Below, in pieces: positions 1 through 9,059 of a DNA stretch of 64,000 nt. Numbering within the stretch: position 1 is the first letter of the stretch; each line of letters starts with the position of its first letter. Where the stretch lies: the NCBI RefSeq assembly GCF_002954685.1, contig NZ_MSCN01000001.1, positions 706,256 through 770,255 of the forward strand, given 5' to 3'. The position numbers were made by a program, and so were the translations under genes. The notes beneath the pieces are model-generated. The model was not told the DNA's origin. It saw only the letters and a list, made by a program, of their open reading frames with translations, and ran no database searches. The DNA is from Polaribacter porphyrae. GTDB lineage: Bacteria > Bacteroidota > Bacteroidia > Flavobacteriales > Flavobacteriaceae.

Positions 1-1121
1 TTAAACTCTGAATAGTTGACAGAAACATTTTCTGGTTCTATGTTATATGGTAAATGTGTAATTTCTTTGCCTTTGTAATTGTATGATGTACATACTTTTA
101 GTGTATCAAAACCAGAAAGAACATCACCTTTCATCATCATTAATTGAGTAACACCATTTACATCAACAGCATATTTTAAAGCTACTAAATCTAACCAACC
201 ACACCTTCTTGGTCTTCCAGTTGTAGCTCCAAATTCATGACCAACTCTTGCCATTGTTGCTCCATCTTCATCAAATAATTCGGTAGGAAAAGGACCAGAA
301 CCTACTCTAGTTGTATAGGCTTTAAAAATTCCAAAAACATCTCCAATTCTGTTTGGAGCAACCCCTAAACCAGTACAAGCACCAGCAGCAGTTGTATTAG
401 ATGAAGTTACAAAAGGATACGTTCCAAAATCAATATCTAATAAAGAACCTTGTGCACCTTCAGCTAAAATTGTTTTTTTATTTTTTATGGCTTGGTTTAA
501 AAACTCTTCGCTATCAATAAACGCTAATGTTTTTAATTTATCAATCCCTTTTTTAAATTCAGTTTCTAGTTCTTTTAAATCATATTCAATTTGAACATCA
601 AAAAATTCTAACATTTTAATATGCTTTTCTGTTAAAGCATCATATTTTTCTTTCCAGTTTTCTAGTTCTAAATCTCCAACACGCATTCCATTTCTGCCAG
701 TTTTGTCCATATAAGTTGGTCCAATTCCTTTTAGAGTAGAACCAATTTTTGCTTTTCCTTTAGAAGTTTCAGAAGCTGCATCTAACAATCTATGTGTAGG
801 TAAAATTAAATGAGCTTTTCTAGAAATTAATAATTTTGATGTATAATCAATATTGTGTTTGTCTAAATTTTCTAATTCTTTTTTAAAGATTACAGGGTCA
901 ATTACAACTCCATTACCAACAACATTTAGTGCTGTTTTATGAAAAATTCCTGAAGGAATAGTATGTAAAACATGTTTGTTCCCATCAAAAATTAAAGTAT
1001 GCCCAGCATTAGGACCTCCTTGAAAACGTGCAATAATATCGTAATTTTTGGTAAGAACATCTACAATCTTACCTTTTCCTTCATCTCCCCATTGCAATCC
1101 TAGTAATAAATCTACAGCCAT
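1..1121 (-). CDS. purA: Adenylosuccinate synthetase, 3' end cut by window edge
   Basis: This enzyme joins IMP and aspartate with GTP to make adenylosuccinate, the first step from IMP to AMP, in the cytosol. The start is the ATG whose complement lies at 1119-1121. The protein opens with MAVDLLLGLQWGDEGKGKIV, containing the GDEGKGK phosphate loop with the catalytic Asp13, and NAGHT with His41, at the same positions as in the E. coli enzyme. Farther on is GRPRRCGWLDLVALK, a PurA hallmark. About 373 residues are present and the frame is open at base 1; the family is usually 420-430 residues, so roughly 50 C-terminal residues lie outside. It follows the Fur-family gene on the same strand after 46 bases, so the two may be co-transcribed. 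Confidence 0.96.
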   Translation of the reverse strand, partial: MAVDLLLGLQWGDEGKGKIVDVLTKNYDIIARFQGGPNAGHTLIFDGNKHVLHTIPSGIFHKTALNVVGNGVVIDPVIFKKELENLDKHNIDYTSKLLISRKAHLILPTHRLLDAASETSKGKAKIGSTLKGIGPTYMDKTGRNGMRVGDLELENWKEKYDALTEKHIKMLEFFDVQIEYDLKELETEFKKGIDKLKTLAFIDSEEFLNQAIKNKKTILAEGAQGSLLDIDFGTYPFVTSSNTTAAGACTGLGVAPNRIGDVFGIFKAYTTRVGSGPFPTELFDEDGATMARVGHEFGATTGRPRRCGWLDLVALKYAVDVNGVTQLMMMKGDVLSGFDTLKVCTSYNYKGKEITHLPYNIEPENVSVNYSEF

Positions 1122-1167
1122 TTTGTAATTGTGTAATTGTTAAAGCGTTTAAGTATTTAGTTGAAAA

Positions 1168-1614
1168 TTATTTTTTCTTTTTTGTTCCGTAAAAATAAAG
1201 CGAGTGATTTTGAATATCAATATCAAAGATATCTTCAATTGTTTTTTTGATGATTTGAATTCTTGGGTCACAAAACTCTTTAACATCACCTGTATCTGTA
1301 AAAATTACATGATCATGATTTTTATCAAAATAGCTTTTCTCATAACGAGCCATAGATTGCCCATCAAATTGATGTTTTCTAACCAAATTACAATCTAACA
1401 ATAAATCTATAGTATTGTAAAGTGTTGCTCTACTTACCCTATAGTTTTTATTTTTCATTTTGATATATAAAGATTCTATATCAAAATGCTCATCAGCATC
1501 ATATATTTCTTGAAGTATAGCATAGCGTTCAGGAGTTTTTCTATGTTTATTATCTTCTAGATAAGAAGTAAAAACCTTTTTTACTATTTCTTGGTTCTCA
1601 AGAGAATTACTCAT
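1168..1614 (-). CDS. Fur-family transcriptional regulator
   Basis: This is a 148-residue metal-responsive repressor of the Fur/PerR/Zur superfamily. A winged-helix domain fills residues 1-80, with [14 protein letters not shown] (59-72) as the recognition helix region. The C-terminal dimerisation domain carries His43, the HDH group (100-102), Glu113 and His137, which match usual regulatory metal ligands. The CxxC pair that holds the structural zinc in classical Fur is absent: the segment reads [12 protein letters not shown] and only one cysteine (115) follows. The metal it senses cannot be told from sequence. It lies just upstream of purA on the same strand, and a TAnnTTTG box sits 23 bases before its start codon. 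Confidence 0.92.
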   Translation of the reverse strand: MSNSLENQEIVKKVFTSYLEDNKHRKTPERYAILQEIYDADEHFDIESLYIKMKNKNYRVSRATLYNTIDLLLDCNLVRKHQFDGQSMARYEKSYFDKNHDHVIFTDTGDVKEFCDPRIQIIKKTIEDIFDIDIQNHSLYFYGTKKKK

Positions 1615-1636
1615 ATTAATACTATTTATAGACAGA

Positions 1637-1644
1637 CAAATTTA
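1637..1644 (-). promoter_or_regulatory. -7 promoter box of the Fur-family gene
   Basis: On the minus strand this reads TAAATTTG, an exact match to the Bacteroidota -7 consensus TAnnTTTG, 23 bases upstream of the Fur start codon. I see no clear TTG at -33. It probably drives the regulator and perhaps purA behind it. Confidence 0.5.
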
Positions 1645-1686
1645 CAGTTATTTCTGAATTAAAATACACTTTTATAAGAATGATAT

Positions 1687-3909
1687 TTACATTCTATTAA
1701 CACGATCTACTTTTTGTACACCTTCTACTTTTTGAATACGTTTTATTAGTTTATTTAATTGCGAACTGTTCTTTACACTTAAAGATATTTTACCGTCAAA
1801 AACACCTTCATCACCAGAAATATTAATACTATGAATAAATACCCCCATATTACTAGAAATTATTTTGGTAACGTTGTTTACAATACCAGTATTATCTACG
1901 CCACTAATATGTAAAATAGCTTTAAAGTCTTGTTTTGTAGAATCAATCCACTTTGCTTTCATTATTCTGTAAGCATAGTTAGATTGTAATGAAATTGAAT
2001 TAGGGCAGTTTTTTTTATGAACTTTTAAACCATCATTAATAGTTAAAAATCCAAAAACTTTATCTCCAGGTATAGGATTGCAGCATTTAGAAAATTTAAA
2101 ATCTAATTTTTCTTCTTCTTTTCCAAAAACTAAAGCATCATATTTAGCAGTAATTTCTTCTGTATTTTCAGATTCTTCTTTGGTTGAAGGACTTCTCTTA
2201 AATTTAGTTTTGAAAAAGTTAAGAATTTTACTGTTTCTTTGACCTACGAATGCCTTTAATTGTGTGTTATCTATTGCACCATTGCCAATTCTATAAAACA
2301 AATCGAAACTGGTTCTTAATTTAAAATAAACAACCAACTCATTGATTGTTTTTTCGTTATAAGGTATTTTTAAATGACGTAACTTTCTGCTTAAAATAGC
2401 TTTACCTTCTTCTGCAATTTTCTTTTCTTCTTCTTTTAAAGCAGCTCTAATTTTTGTTCTAGCTCTTGCAGTAATTACAAAATCTAACCACCTAGAATTT
2501 GGTTTATTGGTAGAACTAGTAATTACCTCTATTTGATCTCCACTTTTTAAGGTATGACTTAAAGGAACTAGCTTTCCATTAACTTTTGCTCCTCTACATT
2601 TTAACCCCACATCTGTATGAATAGAAAAAGCAAAATCTAAAGCAGATGCATCTTTTGGCAACGATTTTAAATCGCCTTTAGGTGTAAAAACATAGATTTC
2701 TTTGGCATACAAGTTTAGCTTAAAATCTTCTACAAAGTCAACTGCATTTATATTTTGATTTTCTAATGTTTCTTTTAATTTATTAAGCCAAGTTTCTAAA
2801 CCACTTTCATTTTCACTACCTTGTTTGTATTTAAAATGAGCAGCATAACCTTTCTCTGCAATTTCATTCATTCGTTCTGAACGAATTTGAACTTCTACCC
2901 ATTCTGCATCTGGACCAACTACTGTAATATGCAAAGCCTCATAACCTGTTGATTTTGGTTGTGAAATCCAATCTCGTAAACGAGCAGGATTTGGTCTAAA
3001 ATTATCGGTTACAATAGAATATATTTTCCAAGCATCATGCTTTTCATCTTTAGAAATAGGCTCAAAAATTATTCTTATGGCATATTTATCAAAAACCTCA
3101 TCAAACGTAACATTTTGATTACGCATTTTTCTTCTAATTGAAAAAATAGATTTAAAACGTCCTTTAATTTCATAGTTGAAGTTTTCTTTATTTAAGCCAT
3201 CTTCTAATGTTTTAGAAAAACGTTTTAAATAATCTTGTTGCTCTTCTTTACTTTCTTTTATTTTTGCTATAATACTATTAAAAACCTCTGGTTCTGTGTA
3301 TTTTAAACCTAAATCTTCAAGTTCTTGTTTAATGTTATATAAACCTAATCTGTGCGCAAGTGGAGCATAAATATATAAGGTTTCAGACGCTATTTTTACC
3401 TGTTTATGGGCTGGCATTGCATCCATAGTTTGCATATTGTGTAGTCTATCAGCAATTTTTATTAAAATAACTCTAACATCATCATGCAATGTTAAAAGCA
3501 TTTTTCTAAAATTTTCTGCTTGTATAGAGGCATCTTGCTCTTTATTTAAACGCGATATTTTGGTTAATCCATTTACAATTCTTGCAATGGTTTCTCCAAA
3601 TAGATGCTCCATATCATCTATTGTATATTCTGTGTCTTCTACAACATCATGTAGTAATGCAGAGGCTATAGATGTTGCTCCCAAACCAATTTCCATAGCA
3701 ACAATTTTTGCTACAGCTATAGGATGAAAAATATAAGGTTCTCCAGTTTTTCTTCGTTGATTAGAATGTGCATCAACAGCAATATCAAAGGCCTTTCTTA
3801 TTAGTTCCTTATCTTCTTTTGATAAAACTTCATAAGTCCCTTTTAGCAAATCTTTGTAGCGATTTGCAATTTCTTTATTCTCTTCTTCTATGGTTGCTGT
3901 GTACTGCAT
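1687..3909 (-). CDS. Bifunctional (p)ppGpp synthetase/hydrolase RelA/SpoT
   Basis: This 740-residue long RSH enzyme makes and degrades the stringent-response alarmone. The N-terminal hydrolase domain is intact: His62, the HD pair 87-88, the ED pair 91-92 in LLHDVVEDTE, and Asp154 in ADRLHNMQT. The synthetase domain follows, with GYEALHITV and VEVQIRSERM, which holds the catalytic Glu of the ExQ motif. A TGS domain (IYVFTPKGDLKSLPKDASALDF), a conserved CCNPIPGD segment and a C-terminal ACT domain complete the usual order. Because both active sites look intact it should be bifunctional. The segment RLRDWISQPK stands where many RelA/SpoT proteins have RFKDYI. An imperfect inverted repeat lies seven bases before the start codon. 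Confidence 0.95.
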   Translation of the reverse strand: MQYTATIEEENKEIANRYKDLLKGTYEVLSKEDKELIRKAFDIAVDAHSNQRRKTGEPYIFHPIAVAKIVAMEIGLGATSIASALLHDVVEDTEYTIDDMEHLFGETIARIVNGLTKISRLNKEQDASIQAENFRKMLLTLHDDVRVILIKIADRLHNMQTMDAMPAHKQVKIASETLYIYAPLAHRLGLYNIKQELEDLGLKYTEPEVFNSIIAKIKESKEEQQDYLKRFSKTLEDGLNKENFNYEIKGRFKSIFSIRRKMRNQNVTFDEVFDKYAIRIIFEPISKDEKHDAWKIYSIVTDNFRPNPARLRDWISQPKSTGYEALHITVVGPDAEWVEVQIRSERMNEIAEKGYAAHFKYKQGSENESGLETWLNKLKETLENQNINAVDFVEDFKLNLYAKEIYVFTPKGDLKSLPKDASALDFAFSIHTDVGLKCRGAKVNGKLVPLSHTLKSGDQIEVITSSTNKPNSRWLDFVITARARTKIRAALKEEEKKIAEEGKAILSRKLRHLKIPYNEKTINELVVYFKLRTSFDLFYRIGNGAIDNTQLKAFVGQRNSKILNFFKTKFKRSPSTKEESENTEEITAKYDALVFGKEEEKLDFKFSKCCNPIPGDKVFGFLTINDGLKVHKKNCPNSISLQSNYAYRIMKAKWIDSTKQDFKAILHISGVDNTGIVNNVTKIISSNMGVFIHSINISGDEGVFDGKISLSVKNSSQLNKLIKRIQKVEGVQKVDRVNRM

Positions 3910-3915
3910 AAATTA

Positions 3916-3944
3916 CACTAAAGATTTTATTTAAATCTAAAGTG
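3916..3944 (-). promoter_or_regulatory. Imperfect hairpin just upstream of relA/spoT
   Basis: CACTAAAGATTT (3916-3927) and AAATCTAAAGTG (3933-3944) pair at 10 of 12 positions around a five-base loop. The nearer edge is seven bases from the start codon, so if transcribed it lies in the ribosome-binding region. A role in control of translation or as a protein-binding dyad is inference. Confidence 0.3.
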
Positions 3945-3977
3945 AAGTTAATGATAACTATTTTAACAAACAAGCAT

Positions 3978-5210
3978 TTAAGATTGTAAATTTTTAACTC
4001 TTTCTAATAACGTTGGATGTGAATAATGCATAAAAACATACGCAGGATGTGGAGTTAAGTTACTCAAACTATTTTTGGATAATTTTTTGAGTGATGATAT
4101 TAAAGGTTGTGAGGCAAAAGTTTCTTTGGCATAATTGTCTGCCTGATATTCAAACTTGCGAGACATATAATTCATAAATAAACCTGTAATTTCTGAAATA
4201 GGTGAATATAAAATTCCGAATGCAATTAAACCAATGTGAAAACTTGGTATAGCAACCCCTAATGCTTCTGATAATATTGTTGAATTAATAAAAAGGGATA
4301 AAATGTACAGCGTAAAACCAGTGAGTAGGATAGAGGTTGTTAAATTAAAAATGATGTGTTTTCTTTTATAATGGCCAACTTCATGAGCTAAAACAGCTAC
4401 AATTTCATCAGTTTCTAAATCATTGATAAGGGTATCAAAAAGTGTAATTCTTTTTTGAGAACCAAAACCAGAAAAATAAGCATTTGCTTTTGTTGAACGT
4501 TTTGAGCCGTCAATTACAAAAATATTATTCAATGTAAAACCAACATTTTTCGCATATTTTTCTATGGCAGATTTTAACTCCCCGTCTTCTAAAGGAGTTT
4601 GTTTGTTGAATAATGGTACAATGAGTTTTGCGTAAAACATATTCATAAATAAAGAAAAAACAGCTACTAAAACCCAAGCATAAACCCAGAACTTTGTTCC
4701 TGTTTGTTGATAAAACCAAATAATTAGTGATAAAATTCCTCCGCCTAAAATGGCACTCATTAGCCAACCTTTAATTTTATCAAACCAAAATGTTTTTTTT
4801 GTGGATTTATTAAACCCAAATTTTTCTTCGATTACAAAAGTTTTGTAATAAGAGAATGGTGTTGTTAAAATATCTGAACCAATCATTATAATTCCAAAGA
4901 AAATAAGTGCTACTAAAATTGGATTATTAGTATAATTTCTTGCGAAATCATCTACATATTTAAAACCATCTATAAAAAAGAAACCTAGAGTTAGTACTAA
5001 TGAAAATGTTGATGTTAAATTTGAAAACTTTGCATTGGTTTTTTTATAGGCTTGTGATTTTTTGTATTCATCCTCATCATAAACGTCTGCTAATTTCTCT
5101 GGAATCTTATCATCAAAATGCTTGGTATTTAAAGCGTCTAAAATTTTATCAATAATAAAACTGATAATAATTATAGAGATTAGAATATAAAAGAGTGTTG
5201 TTGGTTGCAT
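3978..5210 (-). CDS. M48-family (Ste24/CAAX protease-like) membrane zinc metallopeptidase
   Basis: This 410-residue integral membrane peptidase resembles Ste24p/CAAX prenyl protease 1, which in bacteria is thought to act in membrane-protein quality control. The zinc motif HEVGH is at residues 276-280 and a third ligand is likely in the later segment SRKFEYQADNYAKE. Several hydrophobic segments (about 5-21, 67-82, 98-114, 148-167, 175-195 and two near 295-345) fit the fold. The open frame extends upstream to 5288, but those 26 residues (start MINLL) have no family character and run into the region before the IS relic, so I choose the Met of MQPTTLFYIL at 5210. Confidence 0.9.
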   Translation of the reverse strand: MQPTTLFYILISIIIISFIIDKILDALNTKHFDDKIPEKLADVYDEDEYKKSQAYKKTNAKFSNLTSTFSLVLTLGFFFIDGFKYVDDFARNYTNNPILVALIFFGIIMIGSDILTTPFSYYKTFVIEEKFGFNKSTKKTFWFDKIKGWLMSAILGGGILSLIIWFYQQTGTKFWVYAWVLVAVFSLFMNMFYAKLIVPLFNKQTPLEDGELKSAIEKYAKNVGFTLNNIFVIDGSKRSTKANAYFSGFGSQKRITLFDTLINDLETDEIVAVLAHEVGHYKRKHIIFNLTTSILLTGFTLYILSLFINSTILSEALGVAIPSFHIGLIAFGILYSPISEITGLFMNYMSRKFEYQADNYAKETFASQPLISSLKKLSKNSLSNLTPHPAYVFMHYSHPTLLERVKNLQS

Positions 5211-5289
5211 AATTTTACTTGACTTCGCTAACGTTTTTGTGTACGAAAAGGTGCGTGTTTTAAGCACTAAAGTTAGTAAATTAATCACA

Positions 5290-5309
5290 GATAGAAAGTC
5301 CGCGAGGAC
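5290..5309. repeat. Perfect 8-bp hairpin with GCGA loop beside the IS110 relic
   Basis: The sequence gaaagtccgcgaggactttc is a perfect eight-base-pair inverted repeat closing a GCGA tetraloop, a GNRA-type loop. It lies between the M48 gene and the decayed IS110 transposase. A degenerate copy with similar flanking bases occurs near 30512-30532, so it may be part of a dispersed element or an insertion-sequence end. Confidence 0.5.
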
Positions 5310-5354
5310 TTTCGTGAATTGACTAAAACCAGCAATAAAGTTTATACGTCTTAA

Positions 5355-5851
5355 CGATCCTTAAAAAGAACGCTTAAATATTTAGATAAAGAGTTAAAAG
5401 GAATAGATCAGAAACTATTGTATTTAGTAAAGAAAGACCAACAAAAACAACTGACACTATTGCAGAGCATTCCTGGTATTGGTCTAAAACCGCTATGTTT
5501 TTAATTGTAATTACAGATGGTTTTAAGAAGTTTGAAACTGCTTCACAATTGTGTAGTTATGCAGGAATAACACCCACAATTAGAGAAAGTGGAAGTAGCG
5601 TAAGAGGAAGAGCCAGAATAAGTAAAGTAGGAAACAGAAAATTACGAAACTTACTTTTCTTATGTTCTTTTAGTGCTTACAAGCATAATAAAGGTTGTGT
5701 AGCGATTTTTGAGCGAATAACCAACAAAGGAAAGAGTAAGAAGTTGGCTTTAATAGCGGTTTCCAATAAACTATTAAAACAATGTTTTGCTATTGCAAAA
5801 TCAGGTATCCCTTATGATGCAGGTCACGTTTCAGTTCTAAAAGTGAAATAA
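5355..5851 (+). pseudogene. IS110-family transposase remnant, truncated and frameshifted
   Basis: The last 118 residues read as the C-terminal Transposase_20 domain of IS110 elements (LCSYAGITPTIRESGSSVRG, RISKVGNRKLRNLLFLCSFS, KHNKGCVAIFERI). Upstream, from about 5355 to 5485, the same protein continues in another frame as RSLKRTLKYLDKEL and LLQSIPGIGLK. The frames join if one A is restored in the run at about 5485-5488 (GLK followed by TAMFLIV). The N-terminal RuvC-like DEDD domain is missing, so the gene cannot encode an active transposase. IS110 elements usually lack terminal inverted repeats, and I cannot define the original ends. Confidence 0.85.
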
Positions 5852-5994
5852 AAACTAAAAAGAAATATGAATAATTATAGCTTGTTGAATTGGAAATAAA
5901 TCGACCAAAGGAGATTTGTTCTACTTCAACAATGCAAGAAAAATAGTGCCTAAATTTAAGGAAGAATTTATTTGGTTTTTAACTCAGTTCTTTG

Positions 5995-6645
5995 TTACCC
6001 AACGTTTTTATTTTTTTTCCTCGTAAGTTTTCGGATTAACAAAATTCCACCAACTATTAAACCAATAACTAATAAATAAGAAATTATTTTTCCGACTATA
6101 AATCCACTTTCATATTCTGAATTCATTTCCTTTTTTCCAGTCTCAATTCCTTTTTTGACTGATACAGAAATTGAATTGAAAAACTTTTCCTTGTTACTTA
6201 AAGCTAACTCTTCAATGTCTTCATTAGTCCAAAATTCACAACTTATTAAATTATTATTTGCAATAAAAATTCGTTTGTGTCTTAGATTTGGTAATTGAGG
6301 ATTTGAATTAGCTAAATAAACCATTTCATTTCCAATAATTCCGTTTGTAGTAAATTCATTTTGTTTGATTAATTCTCCTTTTACAGATTTCAATGCACCT
6401 TTCATAAAACCTTCATAGAATTGAGGAAATTCAGATTCCGATATTTTTTGATTTCCTAAATTTCTAATCATAACAAGATATACTCCATAATCGTCTGATG
6501 CTGTATAATAGACATCTGCATTTTGTAAAGATTTTTCAGGTTTATTAGGGAATTCAATTGATGAAAAATCATTCAATTTTGTTTCTGACCATTCTTGACT
6601 ATAAGTGAGTTTTGTAATTAATAATAGAGCAATAAAGTATTTCAT
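5995..6645 (-). CDS. Exported protein with C-terminal membrane anchor, function unknown
   Basis: This 216-residue protein begins with a signal peptide (MKYFIALLLITKLTYS, followed by QEW) and ends with one membrane helix (about 184-206) and a basic tail RKLTRKKNKN. The domain between is acidic and soluble-looking and should face the periplasm. I do not recognise a family; segments such as FSSIEFPNKPEKS and the overall pattern resemble small flavobacterial proteins of unknown function. It is flanked by the IS110 relic and by the glucokinase gene, with AT-rich spacers on both sides, and appears to be a single-gene unit. Confidence 0.75.
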   Translation of the reverse strand: MKYFIALLLITKLTYSQEWSETKLNDFSSIEFPNKPEKSLQNADVYYTASDDYGVYLVMIRNLGNQKISESEFPQFYEGFMKGALKSVKGELIKQNEFTTNGIIGNEMVYLANSNPQLPNLRHKRIFIANNNLISCEFWTNEDIEELALSNKEKFFNSISVSVKKGIETGKKEMNSEYESGFIVGKIISYLLVIGLIVGGILLIRKLTRKKNKNVG

Positions 6646-6781
6646 ATAGATTTATTTATTCAGTTTTTGAGTTTTGTGTTAATGTTGTGTAACTCTTTTC
6701 GGATATGCCGAGTTTTAATTCGTTATATCCAGAGCTAGCGAAGTTATAAGAAAATAAATGGTAAACAAACCAAATTAAACC

Positions 6782-7525
6782 TTACTTTACCCTTTTACGT
6801 GCATACATAGCAGCCCCAATAATACCAGCATTATTTCTAAATTCTGCAACTTTTACGTTAACATCTGTAGTTAAATATTCTTTAAATTCATCAAATTTTT
6901 TACTAATGCCACCTCCCAAAATAATAAGACTTGGAGAGAATACAATTCTTGTATATTCTAAAAGTTCATCAAAACGAATAGCCCATTGTTTTAAGGTTAA
7001 ATCTTCTCGTTTTCTTACAGAATCTGCTGTGTAATACTCTATGATTTTTCCATTGGAATGCAGCATTTTTCCGAGTTCTAAATTGGGTATTAACCTACCA
7101 TTGTAAAATAAACTAGAACCAATACCTGTTCCAATAGTAATAACAATAGTTACGCCTTTCTCTTTTTTACCAGCACCTAAACTTATTTCTGCAAGCCCTG
7201 CTAAATCTGCATCATTGCTTACATAAAAATCTAAACCAGTTGCTTTTTTAAAGAGTTTATCTACCTTAACATTCAGCCATTTTTCACTTAAGTTACCTGA
7301 ATGAATGCATTTACCATTTACAATAGTAGTTGGGAAGCTGCACCCTACTGCTTTTTTCCATTTAAAATGATTAATCATTTCTTTTACAGTTTTTGCAACA
7401 GCTTCTGGAGTTGCAGGTTTAGGAGTAGGAATTCTATGTCTTTCAGACAATAATTGTCCTGTTTTTGTATCTACAATTGCAGCTTTAATTCCTGAACCTC
7501 CAATATCAAATCCTAGTAATTTCAT
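6782..7525 (-). CDS. ppgK: Polyphosphate glucokinase (ROK family)
   Basis: This 247-residue ROK-family sugar kinase should phosphorylate glucose to glucose-6-phosphate, probably using polyphosphate and/or ATP. The first phosphate-binding loop is [15 protein letters not shown] near the N-terminus, the catalytic Asp lies in [14 protein letters not shown], and the second phosphate loop is [13 protein letters not shown]. The length and the [10 protein letters not shown] motif fit PPGK-type proteins rather than longer ROK repressors. It is monocistronic by position. A TAnnTTTG box lies 19-26 bases upstream of its start. Use of polyphosphate is inferred from family resemblance only. Confidence 0.88.
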   Translation of the reverse strand: MKLLGFDIGGSGIKAAIVDTKTGQLLSERHRIPTPKPATPEAVAKTVKEMINHFKWKKAVGCSFPTTIVNGKCIHSGNLSEKWLNVKVDKLFKKATGLDFYVSNDADLAGLAEISLGAGKKEKGVTIVITIGTGIGSSLFYNGRLIPNLELGKMLHSNGKIIEYYTADSVRKREDLTLKQWAIRFDELLEYTRIVFSPSLIILGGGISKKFDEFKEYLTTDVNVKVAEFRNNAGIIGAAMYARKRVK

Positions 7526-7543
7526 AAAATCAAATTAATTTAT

Positions 7544-7551
7544 CAAAAATA
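7544..7551 (-). promoter_or_regulatory. -7 promoter box of ppgK
   Basis: The minus strand reads TATTTTTG, an exact TAnnTTTG match, 19 bases upstream of the glucokinase ATG. Confidence 0.45.
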
Positions 7552-7639
7552 GTGAAACCAAAACAAAAACACTTTAAAATCTAAAAATTTAGATTTTGAA
7601 GTGTTTAGTAAACAAAAATGTCAAACTACATCTTGGTAA

Positions 7640-8959
7640 TTAATCAGTTACAATTAATTTAAATGGTTTAAATAGCTTGTTTGTGTCTTTAATTTGAATT
7701 AAGTATAGTCCACTAGATAGATTGCTTCTTTCAAAATGGTAAGAGTTACCACTAATTCCTTTTTTTACTGTAACTTTTTTCCCTAGAATTGTAAAAACGG
7801 TTAATTCACCATTTTGCAAAATTTCATTAAATGTTAGTATTGTTTCGTTTTTAAAAGGATTTGGGTAAGCTTTAAAAGATTTTTGTTTTGCATAATTCGC
7901 ATTAGCCAATGTTGTTAAATCTTTGCTATAAATTTGGCCATAATTTACAGCTGCATATACATAATCGTTTTGTTTTGCAAACTTTGAAATTAGGGTTGTG
8001 CCTAGCCCTAAATCTAAAATACCAGTTTTATCATCAGAAAAAGTTGTAGCACTATCTACACTAATTAAAACTTCTGGACCAGAATTGCTGTTATCATTAA
8101 TTAAAGCAAGTTGAACTAGATTTCCATAGCTATAAATTTCTGCTATTTCTTGTGGAAGGCCAATCCAATTTTTGTCTAAATAGCTTTCAATGTTTGCACT
8201 TATCCAGGTTTCTCCTTCATCATCACTATATAAAAGTTTGTGTATCTGTTCTACTAAACCTTTCCCTGAAACATAAATTCTACCAGTTATAGGATTTATA
8301 TTCATATTATTTGCTAAAAATAGTTGTGGTAGATTTGTGTTTGCTGGTTTTACCCAAGTTTGCCCATCATCTGTAGATTTATATATTCCATAAGAAGGGA
8401 AAGCAAAAAGGGTATTATTGTGAGAACCATAATATTCAGCAAACTTTACGGTAGTATTTGTAGGTTGCCAAGAAGCATCATTTTCTTTTTTTGTATAATT
8501 ACCCCCATTAATTACAGCAATTAGGTTTTCATTTTCATAGTAAATGTTTGCTATATTCATTAATCTAGTATTATCATTTGGAGCTAGAGGAAAACCGCTA
8601 ATATCTGTTGTAAAACTTTGCCCATTATCTGTAGATTTATATATCATAGATGATGATGTATTTGCATAAAGTGTAACTACATATAAAGAAGAACCAGTAC
8701 TTATAATGTGAGAAATATGTCTACTGTTTGGATTCGTTTCAAAATCTGTGATATTTATAACTGACCAAGTAGCTCCTTTATCAGATGATTTTATGAGTCC
8801 ATCATTATTTACTGATGCGTAAAGTACGTTATTATGGAATTCCATATCGTAAACTCCACCTTGATTTGAGTTTGCAGAAATACCAACAGAGACCCAGTTT
8901 TGAGAAGTAATGTATAGGTTAAAAAATAGAATACAAATTAGAGTAAAAGTTTTTTTCAT
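7640..8959 (-). CDS. T9SS-exported beta-propeller (BNR/sortilin-like) protein
   Basis: This 439-residue protein has a signal peptide (MKKTFTLICILFFNLYITS) and repeated Asp-box type motifs of BNR/sortilin propellers: SSDKGATWSV, STDNGQSF, STDDGQTWV, SDDEGETWI. Its last 75 residues form a type A sorting domain of the type IX secretion system: YPNPFKNETILTF, a central LTVFTILGKKV strand and a final SSGLYLIQIKDTNKLF segment. It should therefore cross the outer membrane through the Por machinery and be released or attached at the surface. No catalytic residues can be pointed out, so a glycan-binding or adhesive role is possible but unproven. Confidence 0.9.
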   Translation of the reverse strand: MKKTFTLICILFFNLYITSQNWVSVGISANSNQGGVYDMEFHNNVLYASVNNDGLIKSSDKGATWSVINITDFETNPNSRHISHIISTGSSLYVVTLYANTSSSMIYKSTDNGQSFTTDISGFPLAPNDNTRLMNIANIYYENENLIAVINGGNYTKKENDASWQPTNTTVKFAEYYGSHNNTLFAFPSYGIYKSTDDGQTWVKPANTNLPQLFLANNMNINPITGRIYVSGKGLVEQIHKLLYSDDEGETWISANIESYLDKNWIGLPQEIAEIYSYGNLVQLALINDNSNSGPEVLISVDSATTFSDDKTGILDLGLGTTLISKFAKQNDYVYAAVNYGQIYSKDLTTLANANYAKQKSFKAYPNPFKNETILTFNEILQNGELTVFTILGKKVTVKKGISGNSYHFERSNLSSGLYLIQIKDTNKLFKPFKLIVTD

Positions 8960-9059
8960 AATTTTTGAATTATAAATTTACTCAACAAATTTCTGCGATT
9001 TTCAATAAATATAAAATACGGCATATGGCGTATTTTTAACTATTTATAGGTTGGTTTTG

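Noticed and set aside
5211..5288. N-terminal extension of the M48 peptidase
   Set aside because: The 26 extra residues have no family similarity that I can see and run toward the IS relic; the Met before QPTTLFYIL fits a first membrane helix.
6680..6781. Integron attC-like site near GTTATAAG and CGTTATATCC
   Set aside because: The core sites do not match the GTTRRRY/RYYYAAC consensus and there is no cassette array or integrase nearby.
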